From: Neostapfia colusana
Taxonomy: Eukaryota > Streptophyta > Magnoliopsida > Poales > Poaceae
Assembly (NCBI GenBank): GCA_030760725.1
Contig: JASWHV010000011.1
Span: 77,539,765-77,603,764 of the forward strand
DNA: 64,000 bases
Direction: 5' to 3'
How positions within the stretch are numbered: the first letter of the stretch is position 1; each line of letters opens with the position of its first letter. Below are positions 45,394-57,856 of the stretch, in pieces. A program made the position numbers and the translations under genes. A model generated the notes under the pieces. It searched no databases, was not told where the DNA came from, and saw only the letters and a list, made by a program, of their open reading frames with translations.

Positions 45394-45848
45394 CGAGAGA
45401 CACGAGCGCTCCAACGGGCTCTGAACCCCGGCTTCCGAGCCGGGGTAGGTCCACTAGAGCCCGCCGTTGTCACCGGGGGCCGCCCCGCAGTCACCCGGAC
45501 TAGCGAAGCAGGGGACGCTTCTGAAGCCCCCCTAGGTGTCGATCCAGCTCCCGAGGCCCAGGGCGCCTGAGCTCTACACTCGCCTCTGGGCATCGTCGCA
45601 CCGACGCTCCCCCTCGAAGCTCCGCCGCCTAAGGACGGAGGGCGTGACGCCCAGGGACCCTCGGACCGCCGCCGCTTGAGCGGAGTCCCGTCGGAATGAG
45701 AAGCCCGAGATCTCTTGGAGTTGCCACCAGACGAGACGCCATCTCCAAGAGAAGGACGCGCGGGTGCCCTGGTTCCCTGACTTGGCGCAAACAACGCCGC
45801 TGGAGGAGAGCGAGCGTGCTTCTTCTCTAGAGGCAAGTTGGAAGCCAT
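45394..45848 (-). pseudogene. T2 antisense ORF exon 1 only
   Basis: MASNLPLEKKHARSPPAA start at 45848; exon 1 is 455 bp, the same length as in T1, and ends at a GTAAGTG donor. The coiled-coil exon is deleted. The TATA-like TTTAAAAGGGGATC lies at about 45958-45968. Confidence 0.7.
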
Positions 45849-46351
45849 GGCAGATGGAAGCTCGAGAACATGGAAGACAAGGGCACAAGAGCTCGAAGAA
45901 ACAACAAAGATTCAAGCGCAGGGAAGTGCGAAGGGAAGCCGCGATGCGGGTGAGATCCCCTTTTAAACTCCCCAAGCGCGATTCAAAGCGATCCAAAACT
46001 CTTCGAATACGCTGCTTGGACAACCGCTTCAGCTCCAAGACCAAGCGTCGATGACAAGTGGACCCAAGCCATCCAGCTGAAGCGGTGGGCCAAGAAGTCA
46101 GTCTCCCAAGGAGACGAGCCAGCAAGACGCTTTGGCGGTTCCCGAAAAGGCGATGCGACGTGCAGAAGTGGCAGCCTTGGGAACCACCGCAGTAAAAGCA
46201 GCCATCAAGTGGGGCACACGCTCCCACGATCCCGCGACTGTTCGTGCTCCGACAACGGTCAATGCGGGTCTTCGAGAAGGTGCGCGGAGTGGAAGAGATG
46301 GGGGCCCCACCTCGGGCTCGTTATCTCCCACGAGATGGGCCCGGGGGCCAC

Positions 46352-47623
46352 TGTCGGTACCCTCAATATGGGGTACCCCCGCGCATAGGGGAAACCGCCT
46401 AAGGACCTCGCCCTTCTCCACAGGGAGAGCTCCAAAGGTGCCACGTGTCCAGCGGGGCCGGACGTCCCTCTCCTCAGAGGAAAGCTCTGGGCCTGCCACG
46501 TGGCCAACAGAGCCGGACCTCCCCCCTCCGCGGGGAGAGCTCCGAAGGCTCCATGTGTCCAGCGGGGCCGGACCTCTCTCTCCTCAGAGGAGAGCCCCGG
46601 GCCCGCCACGTGGCCAGCAGAGCCTGACCTCCCCCCTCCGCGGGGAGAGCTTTGAAGGCCCCACGTGTCCAGCGGGGCCGGACCTCCCCCTCCTCAAAGG
46701 AGAGCTCCGGGCCCGCCACATGGCCAGCAAAGCCGGACCCCCCCCCTCTGCGGGGAGAGCTCTGAAGGCTCCACGTGTTTAGCGGGGCCGGACCTCCCTC
46801 TCCTCAGAGGAGAGCTCCGGGCCCGCCACGTGGCCAGCAGAGCAGCGCTGCCTGCCCCCACGCGGTAGGGAGCGAAAGTAAAGACGCGCCATACCTTGCC
46901 CGTACAAGGTATTCAAGACCCGCGCCTTCCCAAGGCGTGGAAACATGGAGCCTGCCTCTCTCAGGTGCCATTGTGCCCAATCACATCGCAGTGAAGACTG
47001 GCACGCCGCGTCAAAGGTTGTACGCCAATAAACATAGCGACAAGACATCCCATGCCACCCCTGCCATCAACAACCACTACGACTAGCTTGCGGCATGGGC
47101 AGGGCGGCAGAACGAAGACTCGGAAGCCCTCGCCAGAGACAACTACTGGCGTAACTGCAGATACGGTAGATGGCAGTCAATCTCCTCGGGACCACCTGTC
47201 GGGTCTCGGGCCCACCTGTCGGGTCCCGGGCCCACCTTGTAAGCCAACCGAGCCTTGGACTATGAAAGGGTCGGGTAGGCAACGTTAGCAAGGGTTGGCA
47301 CCTCAGCGGTTCGCACCTCAGCCATTTGCACCTGAGGGTTCGACTCTTTGCACACTTACGCTCTAGCATCAGAGCACCTAGGTCATCCTCAACTCAGGAC
47401 TTCGCTCCTGAGCACCAAGCAATACAACGAGCATCTCTGCTCACCGTGGACGTAGGGTTTTACGCTCCGGCGGCCTGAACCACGTAAAAATCCCTGTGTC
47501 AAGCTTCTCCCTCCATCGTCCCTAACGCATAAGCTCTTCGTGAGTGACTAGCCCCTCCGAAAAAGAACCTCCGCAGGCTGCCCAGAGCAGGCCCGGGGGA
47601 AGTGTCGGATACACACTTCGACA
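46352..47623 (+). repeat. T2 3' LTR (1272 bp)
   Basis: TGTCGGTACCCTCAATATGG start, G-box array at about 46430-46850 with one more 110 bp unit than T1, TATA box mutated to TATGAAAG (47261-47268), and a 19 bp tandem duplication of ACCTGTCGGGTC-CGGGCCC (about 47195-47235). Ends CGACA. Confidence 0.85.
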
Positions 47624-48876
47624 GACTCCTATTTTATTTGTTTTGGATCTTAACAACTTATCTTCAATCGATATGGTTGCAGTATTCAACGTGGAAGAAT
47701 TTGTGTCAGTATCCTCAGTACCGGGTACTCGCGTACAGGGGAAAAACCGCTTAAGGATCTCGCCCTTCCGCAGGGATAAGCTCCGAAGGCTCCATGTGTT
47801 CAGCGGGGGCCTGACCTCCATTTTTCCTCAGGGCGAGATCCGGTTGTGCCGCGTGTCTGGCGGGCCGGACCTCCCTCTTCCTTAGAGGCGAGCTCCGTGT
47901 GCACCACGCGTCTTGCGGGCGGGACCTCCCTCTTCCTCAGAGGTGAGCTCCACGTTCGCCACGTGTATGGTGGGTCGGGACCTCCCCTCTCTCCAGAGAC
48001 GAGCTCCGCGTATGCCATGTGTCAGTGTCGGACCTCCCCTCTCTTCGGAGGTGAGCTCCGAGTGTGCCACGTGTTAGTGCCGGACCTCCCCTCTCTTCAG
48101 AGGCGAGCTCCAAGAGTGCCACGTGTCCAGCAGCGTCGGATCTCCTTTCTACTCAGAGATAAGCTCCGAGGTTGACACGTGTCCAACAGCGTCAGACCTC
48201 CTTTTTCCTCGGAGATGAGCTCCGAGGTCGACAAGTGTCCATCAGTGTCGGACTTTTCTTCTCCTCGGAGGTGAGCTCCGAGGATGACACGTGTCTAGTA
48301 GTGCCCTCTCCTCGGAGGTGAGCTCCGAGGACGGCACGTGTCCCGCAGTGTCTTCTCCTCGGAGGTGAGCTCCGAGGATGACACGTGTCCATCGGGACCG
48401 GACCTCACTCCCTCCGCAGGGGTGAGCTCCGAAGGCGACACGTGTCCTGTGGGGCTGGCCTTGCTTCTCTGCAGACTAGCTCCGAAGGCGACACGTGTCC
48501 TGCGGGGCTGACCTCGCTTCTCCGCAGACTAGCTCCGAAGGCGACCGTGTCCTACGGGGCTGGCCTCGCTTCTCCACAGAGGCTGGCTATGGGGGCAACA
48601 CGTGTCCCATGGGGCTGACCTCGCCCCTTTTTCAGAGGCAAGCTCCGAGCCTGCCACGTAGCTAGTTAGTGCCGGACCTCACCCCTTTCGCGGGGATGAG
48701 CTCCGAAGGCGCCACGTGGCCAGCGGCCGCGGGAAGTGTCTACAACGCTCCTCGGTGAACTGGAATTGGCTCTTTTCGGCTATCTTTCTGATTCTTTCTC
48801 TGTTTCCACTTCTTGTAAAATGTTTCTCTATATGAATTACGTATGCATGCATGAATATGAAATTGAGGGTGTTACA
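47624..48876 (-). repeat. E 5' LTR, outer part with G-box array
   Basis: In E orientation it begins at 48876 with TGTAACACCCTCAA and matches 7524-6290. It contains the same array of roughly 55 bp units (about 47704-48720). With 40976-42974 this gives an LTR of about 3.25 kb. Confidence 0.85.
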
Positions 48877-49596
48877 CAAGCACCTGGCCAACTTCCATGA
48901 CTAGAGGCAAAACTTGGGATGTTTATTCGGTATGGTTATGGTATGGTCATTGGGATTGGTTTTGGGACTGTTTTGAGTTATGAAAATGAGTTTGGTTTCG
49001 GTTATATGAATATGAGATGGTTATGAATATTTATGAGTATGAGATGAACTTGAGAAAGATTAATAGCTAGTTTAGACTGGATAAATGGTGAATTATGATG
49101 AGAGAATGTTGCTGAATTACTTGATTATAATGGGATAAATTTCACCTAGAAATAGTTGATGTTTTTATCATGTTTGTGAAATAAAATTTGCTTGCTACAA
49201 TGAGCCTTTTTATTCCATACCTTGTTGTAAGCTACATGTCATACTTTTCCCACACTTGCTGAGAATGACATGTACTCACCCTTGCATTCCCACATATAAG
49301 AGTACTTCGAGGAACATGTGGAGTACTAGGCTACGTACTACCGTCAACATGCCTATGGATTTGAAGTTGGAGTCTGTTATTTTAGTCAATTTTCCGCTGT
49401 CGTTTAGAGTCTTCCGCTGCAAGGATAAGTTAGATATTCATGAGTGATACATTGAGTCATTGTAATAAAGTACTTAAACACTATTCATACGTGGTTATAT
49501 TCTAAATTTAGTTTGTGGAATACATGTGTATGTGTGATGAACATGCTGAGCACACATATGCATTCACTTGGTTCTATTTTTAGAACCGGGTGTCAC
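48877..49596 (+). repeat. F: LTR fragment of a Tekay-like element, + strand
   Basis: Aligns with the PBS-side part of the E LTR in the opposite orientation (shared TTTTCCCACACTTGCTGAG and GACATGTACTCACCCTTGCA) and ends ACCGGGTGTCACA. E is inserted at its left edge. The right edge abuts copia coding sequence at 49597. The rest of F lies off the left edge or was lost; no F internal sequence is seen. Confidence 0.75.
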
Positions 49597-49841
49597 AGAG
49601 AGAATTGGGAGTTATGCAATCTGGTATCTCATGTTTGTGATGTGATAACTTAGGGGCAACCTACATGACTGCTAACCCGGTATTTCATGCCAGAACAAAG
49701 CACATAGAAATTGATTATCACTTTGTGAGATAAAGGGTAGCAAATAAACTTTTACAGATTAAATTTATAAGCTCTAAAGATCAAATAGCAGATGGCTTCA
49801 CTAAAGCATTATCAGCAGAAAAGCATAATGTTTTTCAGTAC
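49597..49841 (+). pseudogene. Cop-G: copia RNase H C-terminal fragment
   Basis: Encodes ELGVMQSG, a stop, then CDNLGATYMTANPVFHARTK HIEIDYHFVR, then ADGFTKALSAEKHNVFQ, the end of a Ty1/copia polyprotein. It is cut by T3 after 49841 and continues at 57857 (YNLNM...). The target duplication of T3 is AGTAC (49837-49841) versus GGTAC (57852-57856). Confidence 0.85.
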
Positions 49842-50936
49842 TGTCGGTACCTGAGATATGGGGTACCCCCGCGCACAGGGTAAAATGCCTAAGGAACTCG
49901 CCCTTCTCCGCAGGGAGGGCTCCGAAGGCGCCACGCGTCCGGCGGGGCCGGACCTCCCTCTCCTCAGAGGAGAGCTCCGGGCCCGCCACGTGGCATACAG
50001 AAGCCGGACCTCACCCTCCGCGGGAGAGAGGTCCGAAGGCGCCACGCGTCCAGCGGGGCCGGACCTCCCTCTCCTCAGAGGAGAGCTCCGGGCCCGCCAC
50101 GTGGCCAACAGAAGCCGAGCCTCCCCCTCCGTGGGGAGAGGTCCGGAGGCTCCACGTGCCCCGCGGAACGGGCCCTCCTCTCCTCTGAGAAGGGCTCCGG
50201 GCCCGCCACATGGCAGCAGAACGGCGTTGCCTACCCCCGAGCGATAGGCAGCGGGCGTAAAGACGCCCCATACCTTGCCCGTACAAGGTATTCAAGGCCC
50301 GCGTCTTCCCGAGACGCGAAGACACGGAGCACGCTTCTGTCAGGTGCCATTGCGCCCAGTCGCATCACAGACTGGCGCGCGGTGTCAGAACCTGCCAGCC
50401 AATAAACACCGCGACAAGACATCCCATGCCGCCTGCGCTGTCATCAACCATTACGACTAGCATGCGGCATGGGCAGGGCGGCAAGATGAAGACTCAGAAG
50501 CCTTCGACCAGAGGCAACTACCGGCATAACTGCAGATATGGTAGATGATAGACAATTTTCCCGGGACCACCTGTCGGGTCCCGGCCCCCCTTGTAAGCTG
50601 CCCGAGTCTTGGACTATAAAAGGCTCGCGTAGGCGACGATAGCAAGGGTTCGCACTCTGCAACTCATACGCTAGCCATACACTCTCAAGCTGTAACTCAC
50701 CCCCAAGCTCAGGACTCCGGCCCTGAGCAGCAAGCAATACAGCGAGCTCCATAGCTCGCCGTGGACGTAGGGTTTTACGCTCCGGCGGCCCGAACCACGT
50801 AAAACTCGTCGTGTCAAGCTCTTACTAACTCGTCCATCTGCGCAAGCTCTCCGCTAGGAACTAGCCCACCGAAAAAAGAACCTCTGCGGGCTGCCCAGTG
50901 CAGGCCTGGGGGAAGTGTCGACTGAACACTTCAACA
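49842..50936 (+). repeat. T3 5' LTR
   Basis: TGTCGGTACCTGAGATATGG start and CTTCAACA end. G-box array at about 49920-50215 (110 bp units), TATA box TATAAAAG at 50615-50622. Confidence 0.9.
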
Positions 50937-50938
50937 TT

Positions 50939-50956
50939 TGGCGCGCCAGGTAGGGG
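50939..50956 (+). other. T3 primer binding site
   Basis: TGGCGCGCCAGGTAGGGG two bases after the LTR. It starts TGGCGC, unlike the Met-type PBS of D and E. The primer tRNA is not identified with confidence. Confidence 0.6.
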
Positions 50957-50992
50957 CTTTTCTCCTAGCGCGACGAGTTTCCGCCAACGAAG

Positions 50993-52739
50993 ATGACCAA
51001 GCTTCCTTCAGCGGCAAACTCTCCCCCTCCGCGTTCACGGCGAACCGTGACCACTGGGGAGTACATGTCGACACACTCAGGACGGAGTGTGTCGGCACAA
51101 GCTGGTAGCCAGCAGCCGACTCCGGCAACGCCGACTCCGGTGATGCAGGCCCCGACTAGTGTGAGATCTTCTTCAGCGCTGAGCGTACACCATGGGGGCG
51201 CGCTAGCTGCAGCAAGAGCGCTGCTGCGCAACCCACCTGCGGGGGATGCGCCCCATTCAGCGACCCAGCAATGGGTCCGCGAGGTGGACCGCCTTGTCGT
51301 CGCCGCCGCAAACCCTCGGTTTCGGCGAGGACGCCGCCCAGGACAACCGGCTGTGTCGCTGACGCGCACGCCCACGGTTGACGGGCTAACGGCGGATTCC
51401 AGCTCCTCCAGGCTCCTGTCGACGGACCTGAGAAGGGAGCTGGAACGGTGCCACTTGGGCCAGGACGCCCGGGTGTACCTGGAGCGACGCCGAGAAAGGC
51501 GTCGCAACCATGAGGCTGGACAGCATGTCGTCGGCCTCGACACAACCTGGAGGGCAGGTCTTCGCCACGCGAGCCCCGCCTCAGGCATATGCCGCGCAGC
51601 ATATGCCACAACCATATGCGCCGCAAGCAGCTCCCCCGGTCTATGGTGCAGCCTTACCCATGCCGGGGTACGCGGTGCCAAATGCGAATCAAGCCTTCAC
51701 AGCGCCAATACCTGCAGCAGCAGGTGCAGGATGTGCGGCCCTTGCACCCCACCTTCGCTTCGCGAGGTGGCCGCGCAAGTTCCGGCCGCACCTGCCCGAG
51801 AAGTACGACGGTAGTGTCAACCCGGCGGAGTTCCTCCAGATCTACTCCACCGCCGTACTTGCCGCGGGAGGGGACGAGGCTGTCATGGCCAACTACTTCC
51901 CCGTCGCCTTGACCGGCCCAGCTCGGTCTTGGCTCATGAATCTACCTCAGGGGTCCATAACCTCCTGGGGAGAGCTCTGCCGGCAGTTCGTTGCCAACTT
52001 CGGCAGCTCCTACACCCGTCCCGGCACGGAGCTTGACCTCCACGCCGTCAAGCAACAACCTGGGGAGCCGCTGCGCTCTTTCATCCAGCGGTTCTCCCAG
52101 GTACGCAACACCATCCCACATATCCAAAGTGCCTCTGTGGTGGTGGCGTTCCGACAGGGTGTCCGAGACGAGAAAATGCTTGAGAAGCTCGCGACCAGAG
52201 AGGTCCGCGACGTCTCTGAGCTCTTCAGTCTGGCGGACAAATGCGCCAGAGCAGCTGAAGGGCGGAACTGGCACTCTCTGCCGACCTCCGAGCCAGGTGG
52301 ACAACCCGGGTCTGGCGCTGCTGCCTATGGGGGTGGCAAGAAGGCCAAGAACCGGGGGAGTGGCAAGATGAGGTCATCGTTCACGGCTCCCGTCGCCGCA
52401 GCAGCGACGGCTAGTGGAGCTCGGGGGCCACGCCCCGACAAAAGGCAGCGGCAGTCACCGGCCCCAGACAGTGACCAGGGCGGACTATGCCCCGTGCATG
52501 GCGCCGGCAACCATACTGCTGCCGAGTGCTGGGATATCCAGAGACTCGCAGAGCGCTTCCGAAAAGGGAGACATCAGAGAGTTGAAGCACCGCCTTACCC
52601 TCAGAGGGATGGCAAACAGAAGGTCGATGCCCCAGTCACTGCCGCCCATCAGGTGGGGTTCCAGGAGCCTCAGCGCGTCATAAAGACAGTGCATAACGGC
52701 GAGGACTCCAGCTCTGACGGTGACGGGCCAGGGCGGTAG
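50993..52739 (+). pseudogene. T3 gag (one frameshift)
   Basis: The ATG at 50993 (MTKLPSAANSPPPRSRRTV) opens the first frame. The coding frame shifts near 51510-51540 to one that gives a Pro/Ala/Gln-rich part and then the retrotransposon gag domain (RFARWPRKFRPHLPEKYDGS, ARSWLMNLPQGSITSWGELC, ELDLHAVKQQPGEPLRSFIQ, FRQGVRDEKMLEKLATREVR). The C-terminus has a basic KRQRQ region and a knuckle-like CPVHGAGNHTAAEC. This gag type is typical of TAT-lineage grass elements of the Cinful/Zeon sort. No protease follows. Confidence 0.82.
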
Positions 52740-54572
52740 CCAACTGCGGCACGCCTCCGTGCTTCGGACATACCTCCCGGGGGCCGCCCAAGATCTGTCA
52801 ACCCCTTGAAGGCCTTGCCAGAAGGGGAAGACGCCTTGGGTCATCCAAGACGAGCCCGGGTCCACCTACCCCTTGAAGGCCTTAGCCAGAAGGGGAGAAC
52901 TCCCCGGGGGCCCCCAGGAGAAGCCGCGCAGGACCTGATCCAGCGCGAAGATGACAACCTCGTCGACGAGACTCGGCTGCAGGTAACACCCCAAAACGCG
53001 CGGTCTCGGCTGGTGCTCTAAGCACTACCGCCAAAGAACCGAACGCATCGGGGACCTGCAGGAGGGCAACCTGGTGTCGCGGCATGCTCTATTCCAAAAA
53101 GGACCCATAAACTCTCCCCCAGCAGGGAAGGTCCCTTCAGGATCATGAAAGCTGCCGCCCCAAGTACACATGCCTTTCAACCGAGTGCGGGATCCGTTCC
53201 CAAAAGACTATTGCCATGAAGCAACACTGTAAGTCCTACTTCCCGAGCATCAGTAGAACAGGGTTATTCCCTTCTGTAATGAATCCCATAAAATTTAGGA
53301 ACAGAGCTTGGGGCAGCTAAGTCTCAAGAGACGGTACAGGACTACGTCCAGTTTAGCCTGGTTCCGACCCTAAGCGCGTAGAGGAGGCGGAATATTGCCT
53401 CCATGTACACCCAGAATTCCACCTATGGGCGTGAATACAGAAACCTATTCTACTTAGCTCTCTCTCATGTGCTCATTTAAATTATGCATTAATTTTTATG
53501 ACCGCACTACCTTTGTATGTTCATCGTACATCTAGCTCCCCCCTCTCCTGCGCTCATCCATAGTCGGCATTCGCTATCCTACCGAAGGCAGCTGCGCTTG
53601 AGGCACCTGCCGATGGCCGAGTGAGTCTCTCGGGCCTCCCCCAGTCAGGTGTTGCGGTGCCAGTTGGTCACCTCCAGGAAAGGCCTACGTTGTGCATGGG
53701 GGGTCCAGGGTGCGTATCCAGCTTAGCAGGCCATGAGCCCAAAGCATGCGCATCCTGCCCTCCGGAGGTACAGTGGAGTACAACCGCTTTGCCTGGTCAT
53801 GAACCCAAAGCACGTGCACTCTGCTTCCCCAGCGCATGGCCCGGTACTAGGGATCGGACGGCCGTACCCAGACCTCGGAGGGAGCCGGAGCTCCGGCGCC
53901 TCGCGCACAGAATTGCCCAAGCCCCGTATAACGGATCAGGATCGTAAGACGGATAAGACTAGGAGACGGGAGGGGAGGACCCCCCGAGGAGAATTACGTT
54001 TCCTCTGCCTGTGTGCAGGACCTCCAGGTTGCGGCAACAGGGTCTGCATGAAGCAGGGGGAAAGGAGCTACCAACTACTCCGGCCTAGGACTGGAAGGAC
54101 CGGGTCCTGCCCCTTCAGCAGGGGCGGGACCCGAGGGCCCCACGTGTCCAGCGGGCCCGGAGCTCTCACCTCCTTTGAGGAGGGCTTCGGGCTCGCCACG
54201 TGGCAGGCGGAAACCGGACCTCCCCCCTCGGTGGGAGGGCTCCGAAAGCCCTACGTCTCCAACATGGCCGGAGCTCCCGCTTCTTAAGGAGGAGCTCCGG
54301 ACCCGCCACGTGGTAGGCAGATTTGGAGCTCCCCATAGGGCGAGATCCGGAGACCTCCGGGAGCCCCTAACGCGGATAGGACCCGGGGAGGGTGTCTGTG
54401 CAAAGCTCCGAGATTGGAGATGGCCTCTGAGTACCTTGCGGAGCTAAGGACTCAGTCAGGCAAAGCCAAGAAGGAGAGAAAAAGCATCACAGACACAAAT
54501 ATCCAAAAGAGTCGAACTAAGCGAGGCTCCATGAGCTGGATTACAGACTCGATAAAAAGGGAGAAACAAGTC
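52740..54572 (+). other. T3 untranslated internal region
   Basis: No pol gene and no conserved frame. Homologous to T1 10-1846. Contains an internal G-box array at about 54110-54340 just downstream of the antisense ORF end. Confidence 0.6.
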
Positions 54573-56301
54573 CTAAGGACCTCCCGGCTCCCGCCGGAAC
54601 CTTGCGGCTATAAGGGCATCCACATCCTCGACTTCAGCCCTGGCAGCTTCCTCCCGCTCCGCGGCTGGGCCCTCTCTCGCTGGCTCTAGCGAGAAAGAGG
54701 GGTCGCGGCTCTTGAAGCATGCCAGCACATGTGAGGCGACCTTTAAAGCTAGGCCGCGACCCTCGGCCTCAAGCTCGCTGGTGACCACCGAGTCTAGTCT
54801 GTCCAGCTTGGCGTCGATCGACTCCAGCGCAGGGATCACCTCCGCCACCTTCAATGCAGGAGTCGCGGCCCTCACTGGACTGAAGCCAAGAGGGATTAGG
54901 GCGGACCCCGCTCGATCCACGAAGCTTGAGACCGCAAGAGCCTCGGAGGACCGCAAGGCTGAGAGCTCCTCCACCTCGCGACGGGCCGCCTGCAGAGCCT
55001 CCAGGTTCCTCTCGGAGAATTCCTTCTCCTTGGCCGCCAGGGAGCTCTCCCGAAGATGGAGAGTCTGGGTGAGCCGCTCCAACTCAGCAGCCTTGAAGTC
55101 GGCGGCCAACTCCCGGTCCAAGACCGCCCGACAATCATGGGAGACCTGTTCCTCCCTCAAGTCGAGGTCTGCCTTCAGGATCTCTAGCTCCTCGATCCGG
55201 GCTCGAAGGTCATCCTCGCCTGCCGCCAGCTGCGCGGCGACCCTCTCCGCCTCAGCTGCCGTGGAACGTTCCCGTTCCTCAACGACGAGTTTACGGTGCT
55301 CCAACTGCTGCCGTATCTCTACAGCAGCAGAGAGGCTCTCCTCGGCCCGGGCGTGTGCCTCCAGGGCCTCCCTGTTGATCCACCACAATTGGGTGTCCAT
55401 GCGGTCGATAGCCCGCTTCATCCGGTCGAGGAGCGCTTCCCTGAAGTCGAGCAACTCCCGCCTGGAGTCGAGCTCACTCTTAACCTTCACGGTCCTCTCC
55501 CGCAAAAGGTTCCCCCAGGTGAGGAGGCGATCCCGTTCAACCGTATACTCCTCCCGCTCGCGCCCTAGTGCAGCCAAGACCTGCCGAACGCTCGTCTCGG
55601 CAAGCGCGAAGGCATCCGCTAGAGGCAATGGAGCAACGGAGGTCGGGGCAGTCCCCCGACCTCCTCCATTACCTCGTCCTCAGGAAGAGCCGACGCACCA
55701 GCAACCGAGACGAGACGCCGATCAGGAGAAGCTGGCTTCGAGGCTCTGGCAGCCAGACCTGCCGGGCTCTCTTCAGCTTCTGGCTCCTTGATCTGAGGAG
55801 AGGGGCGAGCCGGGGAAGGCAGTGCTGGAGAGAAGGCCGGGCCGCCTAGTGCAGGGTCGACCTGCGCTGGCTTGGGGGCCGCGGTGGCGTCTCGGCAGGA
55901 AGAGACGACGCCGCCGCGGAGTCCGGGCACACCGGAACAGGAGAAGTTCGCGCTGGCCTGGGGGCCGCGGCAGTTGCCCCTGGCTCCGAGCGCTGCGGCA
56001 CAGATTCCCCGCAAGTCGGGGATGTCCGGGAAGCGCGGACACTCCAGCGGGCTCTGAACCCCGACTTCCGAGCCGGGGTAGGACTCCCAGAGCCCGCTAC
56101 CGTCACTGACGGCCGCTCCGCAGTCGCTTGAACTGGCGGAACAGGGGACGCCCCAGAAGCTTCCCCCAGCGCATCAGCCCGGGGCCTCTTCGAGTCGCCA
56201 CCGGAGGGAGTGCCAGGCACCCCAGATTCCCGACTTGGCACAGACGCCGCTGCTGGAGGAGATCGAGCGCGCTTCTTCTCTGGTGGCGGGATGGAAGCCA
56301 T
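54573..56301 (-). pseudogene. T3 antisense ORF (coiled-coil part open, frame changes upstream)
   Basis: The start MASIPPPEKKRARSPPAA is at 56301. The head frame runs to about 55846, a second frame (ending GLPRPPLLHCL) covers about 56014-55619, and the coiled-coil frame 55628-54573 (351 codons) is open to its stop. T3 lacks the intron region found in T1: sequence from SR directly reaches TSPTCGESVPQRSEPG. The coiled-coil part is clearly homologous to T1 (ELAADFKAAELERLTQTLHL, ATPALKVAEVIPALESIDAK). The TAG seen in T1 at 2693 is a Met codon here. Confidence 0.7.
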
Positions 56302-56790
56302 GGCGAGGGAGAACTCAAGGGCAAGAGAGCAAAAGCACAAGAGTCCGAGAAGAAACGCAGAGAAGTGCGAGGGGAAGCCGCAATATGGGTGAGACCCCCT
56401 CTAAAAACTTCCCGGGTGCAATTCCAAGCGATTCGGAACTCTTCGAATACCCCGCATCGGCAACCGCTTCGGTTCCTAGACTGAGTGCCGATGAAGGGTG
56501 GACCCAAGCCGCCTAACTGAAGCGGTGGGGTCAAGGAGTCAGTCTCCTGAGAAGATGAGCCGACAAAGCACTTCGGCGGTTCCCGAAGAAAGCGCCGCAA
56601 CGTGCAGAAGTGGCAGTCTTGGGAACCGCCGCAGTAAAAGCAACCATCAAGTGAGCGCGCGCTCCCATGATCCCGCGGCCGTTCGTGCTCCGGCAGCGGT
56701 CAATTCGGGACTTAGAGAAAGTGCGCGGATCGGAAGAGACGTAGGTCCCACCTCGGGCTCGCTATCTCCCCCGAGATGGGCCCGGGGCCA

Positions 56791-57851
56791 CTGTCGGTAC
56801 CTGAGATATGGGGTACCCCCGCGCACAGGGTAAAATGCCTAAGGAACTCGCCCTTCTCCGCAGGGAGGGCTCCGAAGGCGCCATGCGTCCGACGGGGCCG
56901 GACCTCCCTCTCCTCAGAGGAGAGCTCCGGGCCCGCCACGTGGCATACAGAAGCCGGACCTCACCCTCCGCGGGAGAGAGGTCCGAAGGCGCAACGCGTC
57001 CAGCGGGGCCGGACCTCCCTCTCCTCAGAGGAGAGCTCCGGGCCCGCCACGTGGCCAACAGAAGCCGAGCCTCCCCCTCCGCGGGGAGAGGTCCGGAGGC
57101 TCCACGTGCCCCGCGAAACGGGCCCTCCCCTCCTCTGAGAAGGGCTCCAGACCCGCCACATGGCAACAGAACGGCGCTGCCTGCCCCCGAGCGATAGGCA
57201 GAGTACAAGGTATTCAAGGCCCGCGTCTTCCCGAGACGCGGAGCACGCTTCTGTCAGGTGCCATTGTGCCCAGTCGCATCACAGACTGGCGCGCGGTGTC
57301 AGAACTTGCCAGCCAATAAACACCGCGACAAGACATCCCATGCCGCCTGCGCCGTCATCAACCATTACGACTAGCATGCGGCATGGGCAGGGCGGCAAGA
57401 TGAATACTCAGAAGCCTTCGATCAGAGGCAACTACCAGCATAACTGCAGATACGGTAGATGATAGACAATCTTCCCGGGACCACCTGTCGGGTCCCGGCC
57501 CCCCTTGTAAGCTGCCCGAGTCTTGGACTATAAAAGGCTCGGGTAGGCGACGATAGCAAGGGTTCGCACTCTGCAACTCATACGCTAGCCATACACTCTC
57601 AAGCTGTAACTCACCCCCAAGCTCAGGACTCCGGCCCTGAGCAGCAAGCAATACAGCGAGCTCCATAGCTCGCCGTGGACGTAGGGTTTTACGCTCCGGC
57701 GGCCCGAACCACGTAAAACTCGCCGTGTCAAGCTCTTACTAACTCGTCCATCTGCGCAAGCTCTCCGCTAGGAACTAGCCCCACCGAAAAAAGAACCTCC
57801 GCGGGCTGCCCAGTGCAGGCCCGGGGGAAGTGTCGACTGAACACTTTGGCA
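56791..57851 (+). repeat. T3 3' LTR
   Basis: Same start as the 5' LTR. Lacks about 36 bp around 57199 (the GTAAAGACGCCCC... segment) and another 10 bp. Ends CACTTTGGCA instead of CACTTCAACA. TATA at 57529-57536. Confidence 0.88.
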
Positions 57852-57856
57852 GGTAC

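Larger units (their letters stand above)
42975..47623 (+). mobile_element. T2: 5'-truncated TAT-like gag-only element
   Basis: It begins abruptly inside gag, then has the same order as T1 and T3: gag end, untranslated region, antisense ORF remnant, PPT and 3' LTR ending ACACTTCGACA. The right flank (GACTCCTATTTTATTTG at 47624) continues E LTR sequence seen at about 6289. The left flank matches E LTR only up to 6073, so about 215 bp of E LTR and the T2 5' LTR plus most of gag were lost in one deletion. Confidence 0.85.
49842..57851 (+). mobile_element. T3: complete TAT-like gag-only element (8.0 kb)
   Basis: 5' LTR 49842-50936, PBS, gag, 1.8 kb untranslated, antisense ORF (54573-56301), PPT, 3' LTR 56791-57851. 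The flanking duplication is AGTAC/GGTAC. No pol. The LTRs differ by point changes and a roughly 36 bp deletion in the 3' copy, so it is older than D. It interrupts Cop-G coding sequence between Gln and Tyr codons. Confidence 0.92.

Noticed and set aside
53621..54447. Protein-coding genes between gag and the antisense ORF in T3
   Set aside because: No RT, protease or integrase motif in any frame; frames are broken in T1 and T2.
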